DNA of 64,000 nucleotides from Powellomyces hirtus. Lineage: Eukaryota > Chytridiomycota > Chytridiomycetes > Spizellomycetales > Powellomycetaceae. Made by a program: the position numbers and the translations under genes. Each line of letters starts with the position of its first letter. Within the stretch, counting starts at the first letter, position 1. Below are positions 1 through 12,338 of the stretch, piece after piece. The notes below the pieces were generated by a model. That model was not told the DNA's origin, searched no databases, and saw nothing but the letters and a program-made list of their open reading frames with translations. The stretch is from contig JAHLKG010000002.1 in the NCBI GenBank assembly GCA_025526995.1, positions 124,001 through 188,000 on the forward strand, read 5' to 3'.

Positions 1-682
1 TCCGCACACGGTCTACATGCCAGAACACTACACAGCTGGACGCAAAGGCGGCAAGCATCACCAGCGTGGCCAATTTCCCATTCGACATATATTGCGGCTG
101 CGTGTTGCCGCCGCCTTGAGTCGGGTAGAACGTCGGGTCGGCATACGTGTATGCGTCTTGCCAACTCCCATTTGAGTATGGCGGTGGGGGTGGCGGGGGG
201 TAGGTAGAGTAGTAGTAGGAACGGTTGCCTGAAGCGGCGTACGAGTAGGAAGGGGAGGACGTTGATGAGTACGGCGGTGTGAAGGCGCCCGAGTCCCATG
301 CTTTCCGTTTGGCTGAACTGCTGAGAATCTCGTACGCTTTGACCACTCGCAGGAACTCTTCGTTATCGGTGGTTTGTTTCTTTTTGGATGCACGATCCGC
401 GGGTGGATCACCGCCAACCCCACCAGCGACAACCCGGTCCGGATGCAACGAAAACACGAGTTTGTAGTACGCTTTCTTCACGTCAGCCCGAGTGGCAGTT
501 TTTGGGACTTTGAGCGTTTGGTATGGACAGAACCGTGATGTACTGGCGAAGCGCTGTCGGGGGCGTTGTGGATGCCCTAGGATGGGCCAGGCGGAGAACG
601 TCGGCGAGCTAATAGAAGGTAATTGCCGCGGCACGAGCTTGCAGCAACATTGACTAAGCAGGGAGGACGGACAGCCTAGCAT
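1..682 (-). CDS. J-domain (DnaJ/Hsp40) protein, probably mitochondrial, partial
   Basis: The minus-strand frame is open from an ATG at 682 to the left edge, so the C-terminus is missing. The first ~55 residues are Arg/Ser-rich and poor in acids, like a mitochondrial presequence. A J domain follows, with the helix II pattern TRADVKKAYYKLVFSLHPDR; the invariant HPD tripeptide, which stimulates Hsp70 ATPase, is present. A Ser/Tyr/Pro-rich linker comes next, then a hydrophobic segment (LATLVMLAAFASSCVVF) that could be a membrane anchor. J domain plus C-terminal anchor recalls small mitochondrial J proteins such as yeast Jid1, but orthology is not shown. The J-domain call is secure; location and partner are inferred. 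Confidence 0.8.
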   Translation of the reverse strand, partial: MLGCPSSLLSQCCCKLVPRQLPSISSPTFSAWPILGHPQRPRQRFASTSRFCPYQTLKVPKTATRADVKKAYYKLVFSLHPDRVVAGGVGGDPPADRASKKKQTTDNEEFLRVVKAYEILSSSAKRKAWDSGAFTPPYSSTSSPSYSYAASGNRSYYYSTYPPPPPPPYSNGSWQDAYTYADPTFYPTQGGGNTQPQYMSNGKLATLVMLAAFASSCVVFWHVDRVR

Positions 683-2320
<1,638 letters not shown>

Positions 2321-2548
2321 TATTAATGTGTCGTTTCAACTGTCAGGAGTTTGCGATCGCAAGAAATGCTTAGAAGTCCATTTAGTAGGAATGACAATGA
2401 CATCTATAAGGCGCGTTGGGCTTTGGTTGGTTTTGGCTGATTCACTGTGCATTCCATCCAACCACATCGCAGAGACTTTGCCTTGATTCTCACAGACAAT
2501 TCAGACAAAGATCGAAGAGTAAAAGAAAGCTCTTCTCAACACTCCATT
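2321..2548. promoter_or_regulatory. divergent promoter of RBX1 and NCBP1
   Basis: These 228 bp lie between two start codons pointing apart, so they must contain both 5' UTRs and both core promoters. I see no clear TATA box, which suits two housekeeping genes. Co-regulation is an inference from position only. Confidence 0.6.
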
Positions 2549-5500
2549 ATGTCTCATCACGGTAGCTACAATAATAATGGACACGAGCGGAATTACGGTT
2601 CGTCGATTTGTGTGTATTTGTTCGGACAGCTTTTCACATTACCCCGTTTGCTGATCTTGCTTCGCGATGCCGATGTAGATCGGAAGAGTCCCCGCTACTA
2701 CCACAAGTCACGGCGGTATCAGGAGCTGGAGCCACTGAAGTCACCAGAGGAGCTCAAACAGGAGGAGCTCACGTCCTCTCTCTTCAGACTATATGACACA
2801 GTGCGTTGGCATGTTTTGCAGTTGCACTTTTTGCCATGGTCCGAACTCATTCCGGCCCGTAGGACTCTGATACCAAAGGAACAATGGAAAGTCTTGCCTC
2901 ACAAATATGCATCGATGTTGATGCCTACCCTGAAATTGTGAAGAAAGCTCTCAAAGCCTGGTAAGCGCGAACGTTCAGGAATGGGGCCAAAACCGACGCG
3001 TAAGCTGAACAGCTTTCCGATGTAGCATATCACAGATGCCGCACAAAGTATGCTTGTACGGAATTCTCAGTGGACTTGTCAATGCGCAAAGTAGCGCAGC
3101 GGGAGCCGTGTTTATTGAAGTTGCCCACGACACGATCCAAGATGCACTAAAGTTGAACAACTTTCGTACGGTGAAGATCATGCTACGATACTTGGCGGAA
3201 CTCGTCAATGTCAACATGATTCCACCTGCACAGCTGATCACTGTATACGACCTGCTTCTGTCTGTTTTGAACGAGCCTGCAGTGCGACTGGAACGGACGG
3301 ACGCGTTTGTGTACGCACTCCTTGCCAGTATACCGTGGGCTGCTGCGGACTTGAATGTGCGAGCCCCAGACGAGTTGACGCGGATTATGATGGTTGTTGA
3401 GGCATACATGAACCGACGACGGGAGAACCTCGCAGGGAGCGAGATCCCGCTGGCAATGGAAGCTTTGGCGACGTATCGGGATGTGCCAACCGACTGGCCA
3501 TACGAACAGCTGGATCGACTGGAGTCACTCTGGCGACAAATCATTGATCTCAAAACCAATGAGTTATGGAACACGCGGATCCTGTACCGCGACGAGCACT
3601 TTAGAGACCAGCTGACGACACAACCACAACATGAGCTTAAACCGCTCAAACTGATATACAGCGGGGAAGATGTTAAGTTCTCATACCAACCCGTTTTTCG
3701 GCTTTTCGATGACTCTTTACAAACGCCAGATGTAAGTTCACATGTCTTGGCTTGCTGTGCCAAAATTCATTTTTGCTTACCTCGATTCCATACGGAACCA
3801 GAATGCCATCATCCGACTCCCCTCCACTCGCGGCATATCGCGGTTCATTCTGGAGGATCTTATATACGACATAGTCCGCATCTTCTCACTTAACCATAAG
3901 GAAGCCTGCCGCATTCTGTTTACCCTCGACACACAATTGGATTCATTTTACCTAGAAGACGAGAAAATTCAGCATCTCGCAAGCGTAGTTGAGACGCTAT
4001 TTGGCGAGATGCTGCGCTTGCCACGAAGCGGAGAGCGATCGGTTTACTACGCAACCGTACTTATGGACATGATTAAGGAGGACATGCAGAGCATACCGAA
4101 GATGATTGGTCGAGCGGTTCGAACTCTGTATTCGAGGCTCGATGGGCCTTTGGATTTAGGAGGCGGGATGGACATAGAAGCTGTCAGAAGACTGGTCGAG
4201 TGGTTCGCCATACATCTTAGCAACTTTGGCCATGTGTGGAACTGGGCTGCTTGGTAAGATATGCTGATCTCCGCGCTGCTGGCGTACTCTTCCAGCACGT
4301 TTGCTCGATCGCACGTTTCAACAAGTGTTCTTGCTGACCTTGGGCTCCTCCATGTGCGCTTAGGGAGCCAGTGTTGCAGGTCGAGCAGACGTCAACGTCG
4401 TTTGTGTTTGTGCGCGAAACATTGGAACGAAGTATACGGCTCGCGTACTGGGAGCGCATTCAGGGCACCATTCCTGAATCTTTTGCTGATTGCAAAGATA
4501 TCTTTCCCCCACACGCCCCGAAAACCAACTTTAAGTTCGAAGCGAATGACGCTTCCTCAGACTCGCCACTGGTCTCCCTTGTCGCCACGCTTCGGAAATC
4601 AATTGCGTCCAAAGCACCATCAGCAGAAGTCTCAGAGCTTCTACAGCAGATACGCGCCTTGCCACCCGCTCCCACAGCGATGGATGGCGTCCAAAGCGCG
4701 CAACAGCCGCAAAGTGCCGAAGACGTTGCCCGCGAAGCCTTTATCCAATGCGTCATGCTTCAGGGCAGCAAGAGTTTCAGTCACGTCCTGAACGTTGTGG
4801 AACGGTAAGAAGATCAACTACCAGACATGTGCGGCTCACGGGCCAATCGACTCACAGTCTTCGCACTGGTTAGATACATCGGCCTCCTTCGCGAATACAA
4901 TTCCACTGCGCACGCCCGCGGCCATACAGTGCGCATCATTAATGACTTCTGGAAGTATAACACGCAGTTTACGGAAATCATCCTCGACAAGCTGACAAAC
5001 TACCGCGTTATTGACCCAAAATCAATTGTCTCGTGGGTTTTGGACCCGGCTGTGCTCGAGACTTCCTTCACACGGTTTTACATTTGGGCTGTGCTGAGAT
5101 CCACGCTAGCAAAAGTCAATTTCAAGGTTGAGCAGTTGACGCTGAAGTTGGCGGAGAAAAAGACCAGGGCAGATCAGATGAACGTAGATGGCGAAGAAGA
5201 TACGACTGTTGATAATGGTATGAAGGTCATACGCCGTTGATAACACAATTTTTGTGATCTCACATCGATTTTGTTACAGCTGATGAAATTACAGCTCTCG
5301 ACGAAAACCGCGCCGCCGCCCTGCGCGAGCAAAAGGAAGTCTTCTTACAGGTCTTCCAGGTAATGCTCACAGCCATTGTCCATGAAACCTGAACCCCTTC
5401 TGATCTCTTTGGTGTCCTTCTCCCTTGCCCTAACTCTTCACAGAAATTTGTGGATGTCATCCATGCCAAAATCGCTGTTTTTAACTCCGCTGGGACAGAA

Positions 5501-5695
5501 CCAAAATCAACACCTTGGTTCCGATGGGTTGTCAGCAACATGCGTGAAGTCGCCCGAGGCTTCCCTAACGAAGTACGCGCCTACAAGTTCACCCTCGATG
5601 CCATTATCTTCACCGACGAGGTGGATCCGCGTATCCGCGCGGTGTGGGACCAGATCAAAGCTGTTTACGCGATTCATACTGATACGCTTGTGTGA
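2549..5695 (+). CDS. NCBP1: Nuclear cap-binding protein subunit 1 (CBP80)
   Basis: Nine exons join in frame. Exon 1 starts at ATG 2549 (MSHHGSYNNNGHERNYG) and later exons give LASQICIDVDAYPEIVKK, an N-terminal MIF4G region (LYGILSGLVNAQ; VKIMLRYLAELVNVNMI; ALLASIPWAAADL), a middle block (RLVEWFAIHLSNFGHVWNW) and a C-terminal helical block (KFVDVIHAKIAVFN...TPWFRW). Order and motifs follow animal CBP80, which with CBP20 binds the m7G cap in the nucleus and acts in splicing, 3' processing and export. Total length, about 790 residues, fits the family. One intron (about 4806-4875) begins right after ...VVER and resumes RYIGLLREYN; reading through it would hit a stop, which confirms the splice. 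The gene ends toward RPL24. Confidence 0.93.
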
Positions 5696-6111
5696 TGAGG
5701 GGTTGGAATCTTAAACGTTCAACATTGACTCGATACAATCAGAATCAGCGCCATTTTACACTTGGCCTTTCCTCGATTGCATTTCCTTTGTAGGAGATGA
5801 TCACAGCAGCTGATGTACATCAACCATCAACAGTACTGCTTCCGCGTTACATCCTCGCCGGGTCATTTGTTCCCTGCAGATATCTGGGACGCAACTCATC
5901 GCACTATACTTCCAGATTTCTGAGAAAGCCTTCTAGTCATCTGTCCAATGATCGCATTCGTGTTTCACAGTGAAGTGACAAAAAAAAACAGGTTCCTCTG
6001 TTTTGAGAATAGTATATTACAGGGAGCGCAAGGTTTGTTTTTGATTTCACATGTTTCCCACGACACATACACCACACCACAACGCCCGCTAGGAGCTATG
6101 CTATGGAATGC
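5696..6111. other. convergent 3' regions of NCBP1 and RPL24
   Basis: No coding sequence is seen. The two genes meet tail to tail here, so the stretch should hold both 3' UTRs and poly(A) sites. An A-run at about 5980-5990 is the only feature of note. Confidence 0.55.
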
Positions 6112-7203
6112 TTAGCGGGAGGTAGCCTTTGGCTTGGGCGCGGCACCCTTGGCAGCCTGCTTGCTGAACTTGGCCTTGGGCTGGGCGGCACGGGTGGCTG
6201 AGGACTAAGAAGTCGGGGAAAAGGAGATCAGCAACCGAGCAATTGATGTATATTGCAGCAACCACATGTTCAAGAGTGTGCCCCCTTCGTACCTTGGCCT
6301 TCTCAACCTTCTTCTTCTGCTCGTCAGCCTGCTTCTTCTCCTTGGCCTGACGGAGGGCCTGCTGGCGCTGAGCGACGCGGACCTCGGGCTTCTGGGCACG
6401 CTTGGCCTTGATGGCGTCCAGGGAAGCACCAACGACGGCACGCTGGGCCTTGACTGTGCGGCGGGTCTTCTTCTTGCTGACCTCCTCAGTGATACCCTTC
6501 TTGTGGAGACGACGGAACACAACGGTCCAGTCGAGCTTGGAGGGCTTCAGGCGCTGCATGAAGTACGACTCGCACTTGCCGTTGATGAAACGGTAGGTCT
6601 GCAGAAATAACGTCCATCAGCAATCGTGACCTTTCCAACACCTAATGTCACTATTCATAACGTTGCTAAACAAGGATTCGAAACGTACGCGGCTGTCGCC
6701 CTTCACGAAAACCTTTCCATGACCTGGGTAGATCTTGAAACCCGAGAAGTTGCAGAGCTCGATCCTGAAGAAAGCAAGAAAGAAGGATAGCAGCGTCCGG
6801 TTAGCACTGCCGTCTATCGCTACGATGCATTCCACCCCCTCCATTTCTCATGAGTCCCCGAATTTCCACACACTAGGTGATCATTCATCCCCCTTCGCCG
6901 GTGGTGCCTTAAAACCATGTTCTTCTCGCGCACAAATTCGGCAGCAGTTTGGACTGCTATCATGCTGATGCACTAATCTATTTCTCCGGTAATGGCTGTC
7001 TCGTTGTTCCGTGTGTATGTCCACTTTGGCTCGCGACTGAAACATTTCCGCCATGTCCTGAGCAATTCATTCAACGTCCGATTCCGTCGGTCATCCATCC
7101 ATCCATCCATCCGTCAGTTGCATCTATCGGTCCGTCGTCCCAGCAGAGATTTTGTCGATAAATTCCTCCTCCCTTTCCACGATTCCGTCGCTACTCACTT
7201 CAT
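6112..7203 (-). CDS. RPL24: 60S ribosomal protein L24 (eL24), animal-like form
   Basis: Coding exons read IELCNFSGFKIYPGHGKVFV, then the segment ending TYRFINGKCESYFMQRLKP, then HKKGITEEVSKKKTRRTVKA and a basic tail ending PKATSR with TAA at 6112. The start is inferred: the acceptor at 6765 leaves GATCGAG, and the only matching upstream donor found is ATGAA|GTGAG at 7203-7199, giving MKIELC. The first coding exon is thus 5 nt and intron 1 is about 434 nt (7198-6765), a layout common in ribosomal protein genes. The sequence resembles metazoan eL24 (MKVELC...SGYKIYPGHG) more than the MRT-type start of moulds. It belongs to the large ribosomal subunit. Confidence 0.92.
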
Positions 7204-7474
7204 TGCGACTGATTTGTGCAGGTCGATGGGAGCTTCGCCGTGAGCACTTTGTTGAACTCGAGGCTTCTTACCCAGCCATGGTTCTTGTCGGTCGCAGCCC
7301 GCCAGCCAGCCAGCCAGGCAATCGTCAGCATCACGTGACGGATGCTATGTCCAGGATGGATCGATTAGCCATCCAGCCACACGCATTGCACACGTTGACA
7401 GTTTCAAAGGCCCAAACGAACCTGACAGTAACCCTTAGTTTGTCAGTAAGCTTTTTTTTTGCTCAACGCACAAC

Positions 7475-8305
7475 ATGAACTGCTATCTAGCACGCTCCGC
7501 TGGAGCTTTGAAGAACCCGCTCGCTCGATCAACGCTGCTTTCCACGAGTGCCCTCGCCCGGCCCCTGACATACTCCCCCACAACAACCGCCACCTTCTCG
7601 CTCCAATGCCGCAAGCAACAGTTTCACTTCTCAAAACGCTCAATGACCACGATAACAACACCAATAAAATCCGATGACATTGCCGAATCCCTCAACTCCA
7701 CAGATGCTCTCATGGTCCCTCCAGGCGTCACTGCCGAGTGCCACAAGCTGTTCACCGAGCTGACCGACGCCCTAAACAGCGCAAGAGCCCAACCCGAAGA
7801 TCTTCGTCTTCTCTCCTATTCCATCGAAACGCCCGAGGATGCAGAGCTCTTCAAGTCTGCTTTGAAACGATGGCGTCATGCTGGACAGCACCAGGAAGTC
7901 ACGGACAACGTACTGTTTCTCGACACGCTGTTCCGTGTCGGAGCTTACGACACCATTCTTGATATGCTCTGCGATCGCCCCGCTTATCGCATACTACCCG
8001 CCGTCCAGCATCTTGAAATGCTCTTCATCGCTTTCAAAGAGCGGTTGACTCACGAACGGGAGGAGACGAAAATCATCGAAGGGCTTGATAACCTCTTCAG
8101 GACGTTTGCCGTCGCTCTGTACACGGACATCTCACCGACCGAGGGCATGTATAACCAGCTTGTTCTGGCATGTCTGGAAAGTAGAACGGCAGAGGGATAC
8201 AGGCGTGCGGATTTCACGTTGAAGGAGATGGCGTCGCTTGGCTATGGCAGAAATGGCGCCATCAAGCAAGCGTTAGAGAGCTACAACTCTGTGTCTGCTG
8301 TTTAG
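7475..8305 (+). CDS. putative mitochondrial helical-repeat protein
   Basis: A single-exon ORF of 276 codons. The first ~55 residues are rich in Arg, Ser, Thr and Ala with almost no acids (ARSAGALKNPLARSTLLST), a strong mitochondrial presequence. The rest is helical: one pair reads FLDTLFRVGAYDTILDML and another MYNQLVLACLESR, with spacing like PPR/TPR-type hairpins, and RPAYRILPAVQHLEMLFIAF between them. This layout recalls mitoribosomal or organellar RNA-binding helical proteins such as the mS27 type, but I cannot assign orthology. It is divergent from RPL24 with 271 bp between start codons; CCATCC repeats near 7095 lie inside RPL24 intron 1. Confidence 0.7.
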   Translation: MNCYLARSAGALKNPLARSTLLSTSALARPLTYSPTTTATFSLQCRKQQFHFSKRSMTTITTPIKSDDIAESLNSTDALMVPPGVTAECHKLFTELTDALNSARAQPEDLRLLSYSIETPEDAELFKSALKRWRHAGQHQEVTDNVLFLDTLFRVGAYDTILDMLCDRPAYRILPAVQHLEMLFIAFKERLTHEREETKIIEGLDNLFRTFAVALYTDISPTEGMYNQLVLACLESRTAEGYRRADFTLKEMASLGYGRNGAIKQALESYNSVSAV

Positions 8306-10705
8306 CTATTCTTGTGCCGCAGCCGACTCGGAACGTGTAGCGCTTGATAGAGGAGTTGTATTTATAGGGTACATTGGTGAAGTTATATATCTGTCCATAA
8401 GTCAAATTCTGGTACAAAGACAATGACCTATTGGAGTGAGGCGATTCTCAGTTTTGACTGGTTAGCAGGCCGCGAGGAGGATAAAGGGGAGTTACCATTT
8501 CATCAAGCCATGGCAGAGGTACGGGAAACTCGTCATCCGATGGTTAAACATCCTTGCGGTGTCTTGTGGGAAAGAAATTACCGATTTTCCGAGCGCATTC
8601 GGCCGAATACTGAAGCACGAAACCTTCCCATCTGGACCTGGGTCGTTGAAGAAAGTTCGGCAATGGAATTGATATCTGTAATAAAACCAACGAACAGGCG
8701 GTCTGCGGCGCAGACGTGGCTTTAGCTGCGCCACAGAGCGCCAGCTCACTCCAGTTTGCCGCGCGTATTCGTATCGCAAGAGCACCCTGCGTTCGCCCGT
8801 CCTCTTCGACCACTGTACTGTAATGTCCCTGTTGTGCCACCCACCTAAGCATCTACACATAGTATTAGACTTTGCAGGCGACTGACCGATGATTATTGGG
8901 ACGCGTGGAACATGATGAAGCAACAGTAATTGAAAGCCTGTTCCATGCGCATTGGCGCAGATATGTGTCCTGCTCCGCCGACTTTGATACCGAGAGAGAT
9001 TGCAATGCAGCTGCCGCATGGGTGAACAAGATCACGTTCAAGGATAGAACCGTCTATGTCAAGGAATACGAGAAGTTTCACGAGATTCCTGTTATGATCC
9101 TCCATGGAGACATATCTTCCTACTTGCATGAGCAACTTTCCCGGACAAGCTGGCTCAATCTGAGTAGGTCAACTGCAAGCATTGCTAATCTGCATCCCGG
9201 TCAGTTTTTTCTTATGAGCTTCTCGGTGTTAGACACGTCTGTGAGAGATTGGACCTCAGTTTGAATCATATTCTCAGATGGAGCCAGAGGCAAAATATAA
9301 GCTGTGCAAGAGAGGCTATAATTCCATCAGCCGCGTTAATTCCTTACTGTCGATCCAGAGTAGCACTTAGACGGTACCGCGGGCGCACTTTCAAAGGAGC
9401 CACCAAAGCCTACGAGCGCTCCCATGACTGATGATGCACCAGCGCCATTTCCATCTCGCAATGCCTTGCCAGCCATTGTGAAATCCGCTTCCGAAGGGAA
9501 CTCCTCGGCCAAAGTCAAACCAGGAGCTGATGACGTGAACAACGAATCAAATCTAGAAGAAAAAGCGATCGCCGATATCCATAACATTGTAGCAGAGAAG
9601 GTGAGATTTTTGGAGGACCGCGATAGAAAGATGGCCGATTTCAACGAGTCATCGCAGACTCCAAGCACCCCAGCGACCGACAGCAGGAGGAAATTGCCTA
9701 GCGCAGGTTGGCGTTCGAATGCGAACTCCACGCGAAATTCGAGCTACACTACAGGGATGGATTGAGGTGTACATCAATATGCTCGGCCAGCAAATGACCG
9801 ACATGCGCCGCTAGCTGCGACCTGGCGGAGGCACGATCAAATTACAGTCGTCTTCAGACCAGCTCTCCTTGGTAAGCCTCGAGTATCTCTCGGTGTTCTG
9901 TCTCCCAATAGATTGGGACCCATCAGCTGACTTTGAGAACGTGTTCACGCAAGATCACTGCATGAGTGGCTGACCGAGGCCCGACAGCGTAACATATCTT
10001 AAAACAGGTATTAAAAGCGACTTCCGCCGACACTTCCGCCGACGAAGAAGATCCCCAATTCTTTTTAAATACGTTCCTGGAACATTCCGCGGCCCGATCC
10101 TACTTCTCCTGCTGGTGTCCTTCCTGTGCAAAGCGCCTTGAGGACATGTTGGCTGCATCAAAAATAACACAGCTTTGTTGACCGCTTCAACCGCGCATGC
10201 CTGCGCCCTGTTGAGGCTTACGGGAGATTTTTCAAAGATTGCCCATCCGCTGGGTTCCAATCAATGCCTGGGCATTTGAACCTGCGGCCAAGATGCACGA
10301 CTGGACTGTGGAGAACTGAAAGAAGGGAATGAGACTGTGAGCGGTCTCAATGGTAGCGATTAGCCTGATGTATTCGCCAAATCATCAGATGCATGGTGAA
10401 CAGATGGATATAGGATTGCAACAGAATAAACGAGGTTGATTCAGTTCTCTGACGCAATGTGGGCATAAGATTGCGGAGTTGTTCTGACAGTGTGGGGTTA
10501 GTTGATCAATACAGTCCGTATGATCTCGTTAAGAATGATATGAAATGTGAGCATTTAGCTTGACCATCATCTCCGGGTGATGACCGACTGATTGACCAAT
10601 TGCCCAAATTCGATATAATCGAGACAAGAAGGTTGTAATTGATGCTTTCAATAATACAACGCAGCTGCACACATCTTCCAGCTCAACTTGCTCTTCACTC
10701 TTGTA
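8306..10705. other. gene-poor stretch left of the transposon, with coding fragments
   Basis: No complete gene can be built here. Partial ORFs occur at 8423-8725 (+), 8896-9264 (+) and 9424-9765 (+), described separately where they look coding. From about 9770 to 10705 I see no coding signal. The base pattern is more AT-rich towards the transposon. Confidence 0.5.
8896..9765 (+). CDS. hypothetical gene or gene remnant, unrecognised
   Basis: Two plus-strand ORFs look protein-like. 8896-9264 reads FDTERDCNAAAAWVNKITFK and EKFHEIPVMILHGDISSYLH; 9424-9765 reads NLEEKAIADIHNIVAEKVRF followed by a Ser/Thr-rich tail. A plausible acceptor (CACTTAG) at about 9370 precedes an open frame that runs into the second ORF, and GT sites follow the first, so both may be exons of one gene. 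I do not recognise a family. Lack of a clear start and proximity to a transposon also fit a decaying gene. Confidence 0.3.
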
Positions 10706-10740
10706 CAGTCCCCTGTCAGAAAGACGCGGACCCCCCCCCC
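10706..10740 (+). repeat. left terminal inverted repeat of the Tc1-type element
   Basis: 35 nt: CAGTCCCCTGTCAGAAAGAC, then GCGGA and a run of ten C. It matches the right end base for base over the full length. Confidence 0.95.
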
Positions 10741-10820
10741 TAGATTATATTCCCAGTCACATGACTCAGAAACGCGATATCCGCAGTATCATCACAGTCA
10801 CAAAGCTGAATCTAGTCTAT

Positions 10821-11903
10821 CTAATAACGCGTCGGCCCTCCTTCAGCAGCGAGCACCGCTTGCATGCGACACGGCATGCTTTCAACAAGATTCTGCAAGA
10901 TGCTGGGCTCAATTGCAGCCCAGATATCTTCTACTTCTAATTCTAGCTGCACCCGAGAGGTAGGTTTGGGTTTGAGACTGTAAATACGCCGTTTCAAGAT
11001 AGCCCAGAGGTTTTCAATGGGGTTTAAATCAGGGCTGTTGGCTGGCCACTTCATGATGACGCTTGGATGGTTCGGATCAGAGTTAAACCATGCCATTGTT
11101 TCCTGTGAAACATGAATCTTTGCGTTATCTTGCTGAAAAATGCATTCAGAATGAGCAGATACTTCTCTCCAAAATGGCATGAAATGCTCTGTCAAATGCT
11201 TGATATAAGCCTCCGAATCAATTCCTCGACTTTTGCCCTTTTTCTTGTGCTTTTCAGTTGGCGGCAGTGCAATCATCCTGTTGATTGGACCAGCCCTGTT
11301 TCCTGTAAAACAGCCCCAGAACATTACTGTAACACCCTTTCTCAGAACAGGCTGCATGCATTCTTCGGAATAGCGCTCACCAGATTGTTGCCAAACACGT
11401 TGACGGTACTGTCCCCCAATTTGAATTGCAGTCTCGTCTGTCCATATGATACGGCTCCAATCTTCAGTTGTCCAATGAGCATGTGCTAAAGCAAACAGCA
11501 GACGGTCCTGCTTGTGCTGCGGAGTCATGAGGGGTCCACGGGCAGCCCAGTAGCTTCTAACACCAAGAAATGAAGTTACGTAGCGTCTGAAGGTACTCTC
11601 GCTGACTCTAAAGGCAGCATGTTCACAAAACTCATCTAATAACTCCTGTAGTGTCTTCCATCTTCCAAGTCCAGTGACTATCTCTCGCAACAGCTGGACA
11701 ATGTCCACAGAGTGTGCCATATGCAACCGCTTCCTTCCGGGGGGTTTTTTGGTCTCATACATGCCTTTTTCTCTCCAAAGTCTCCAAGTCCTTGTAACTG
11801 TTGATCTAGACACATTCTGCATGCGCGCCACTTCGTTTATGCTTCTACCACTCTGCCGCAACACTACAATAGCAGCGCGCTGTGTGGGGTCCAAGGGTGC
11901 CAT
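10821..11903 (-). CDS. Tc1/mariner-family DDE transposase
   Basis: The frame is open from 11975, but the likely start is the internal ATG at 11903 (MAPLDPTQRAAIVVLRQSGR), where the first helix-turn-helix begins; this gives about 360 residues. A bipartite HTH region (INEVARMQNVSRSTVTRTWR) leads to the catalytic core: first Asp in IIWTDETAIQ, second Asp in IFQQDNAKIH and Glu in SPDLNPIENLW. I count 37 residues between the second Asp and the Glu, so it is DD37E by spacing. All three catalytic residues are present and no frameshift is seen, so the enzyme could be active. It cuts and pastes the element at TA sites. Confidence 0.93.
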   Translation of the reverse strand: MAPLDPTQRAAIVVLRQSGRSINEVARMQNVSRSTVTRTWRLWREKGMYETKKPPGRKRLHMAHSVDIVQLLREIVTGLGRWKTLQELLDEFCEHAAFRVSESTFRRYVTSFLGVRSYWAARGPLMTPQHKQDRLLFALAHAHWTTEDWSRIIWTDETAIQIGGQYRQRVWQQSGERYSEECMQPVLRKGVTVMFWGCFTGNRAGPINRMIALPPTEKHKKKGKSRGIDSEAYIKHLTEHFMPFWREVSAHSECIFQQDNAKIHVSQETMAWFNSDPNHPSVIMKWPANSPDLNPIENLWAILKRRIYSLKPKPTSRVQLELEVEDIWAAIEPSILQNLVESMPCRMQAVLAAEGGPTRY

Positions 11904-12035
11904 GATGCATGTGCAATGCCGCAAGAGATCTCGAGATCTCGCCGTTTGGCTTCCAGCTCGTCGCTGGCAAGCCATTATATAAGCGTGTATGTCAGCGCGA
12001 TCGGTTATAAATGAGGGGCTTAATTTGGGGGGAGG

Positions 12036-12070
12036 GGGGGGGGGGTCCGCGTCTTTCTGACAGGGGACTG
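12036..12070 (-). repeat. right terminal inverted repeat of the Tc1-type element
   Basis: Reverse complement reads CAGTCCCCTGTCAGAAAGAC, GCGGA and a C-run, identical to the left end over 35 nt. The C-run is 12 long here, then interrupted by one T. Confidence 0.95.
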
Positions 12071-12338
12071 TAACATGTCGTTAGAAGTCCTTTCAATTTT
12101 GTCGTCGGAAAGCGTTGGTCCGTCGCGCGACGCGTCGATCACATCTCATCTTTGCTTAACTCAATCCCAAGAGTCGATGCCCTACATAGACAAAGGCACC
12201 TTCATCTCGTTTCTCCCCAAAGCACGTCATTTCTACAAGGGACAGGGTGGGGTTTGTGATTTGCTGCCGGGAACATGCCCCACGTCTTCCGTCCATTGTC
12301 TTGCATCCCATTCGCCAACGCGCATGCAGTCTACAACC

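Larger units (their letters stand above)
10706..12070 (-). mobile_element. intact Tc1/mariner-type (IS630-Tc1-mariner) transposon
   Basis: A 1365-bp element begins CAGTCCCCTG and ends with its exact complement. It is flanked by TA on both sides (10704-10705 and 12071-12072), the target duplication of Tc1/mariner elements. It encodes one uninterrupted transposase on the minus strand. Near-identical ends and the open frame suggest a recent insertion. It lies about 270 bp upstream of the dehydrogenase start codon. Confidence 0.95.

Noticed and set aside
2975..3763. 262-codon minus-strand ORF opposite NCBP1
   Set aside because: Antisense of a conserved NCBP1 exon with no domain of its own.
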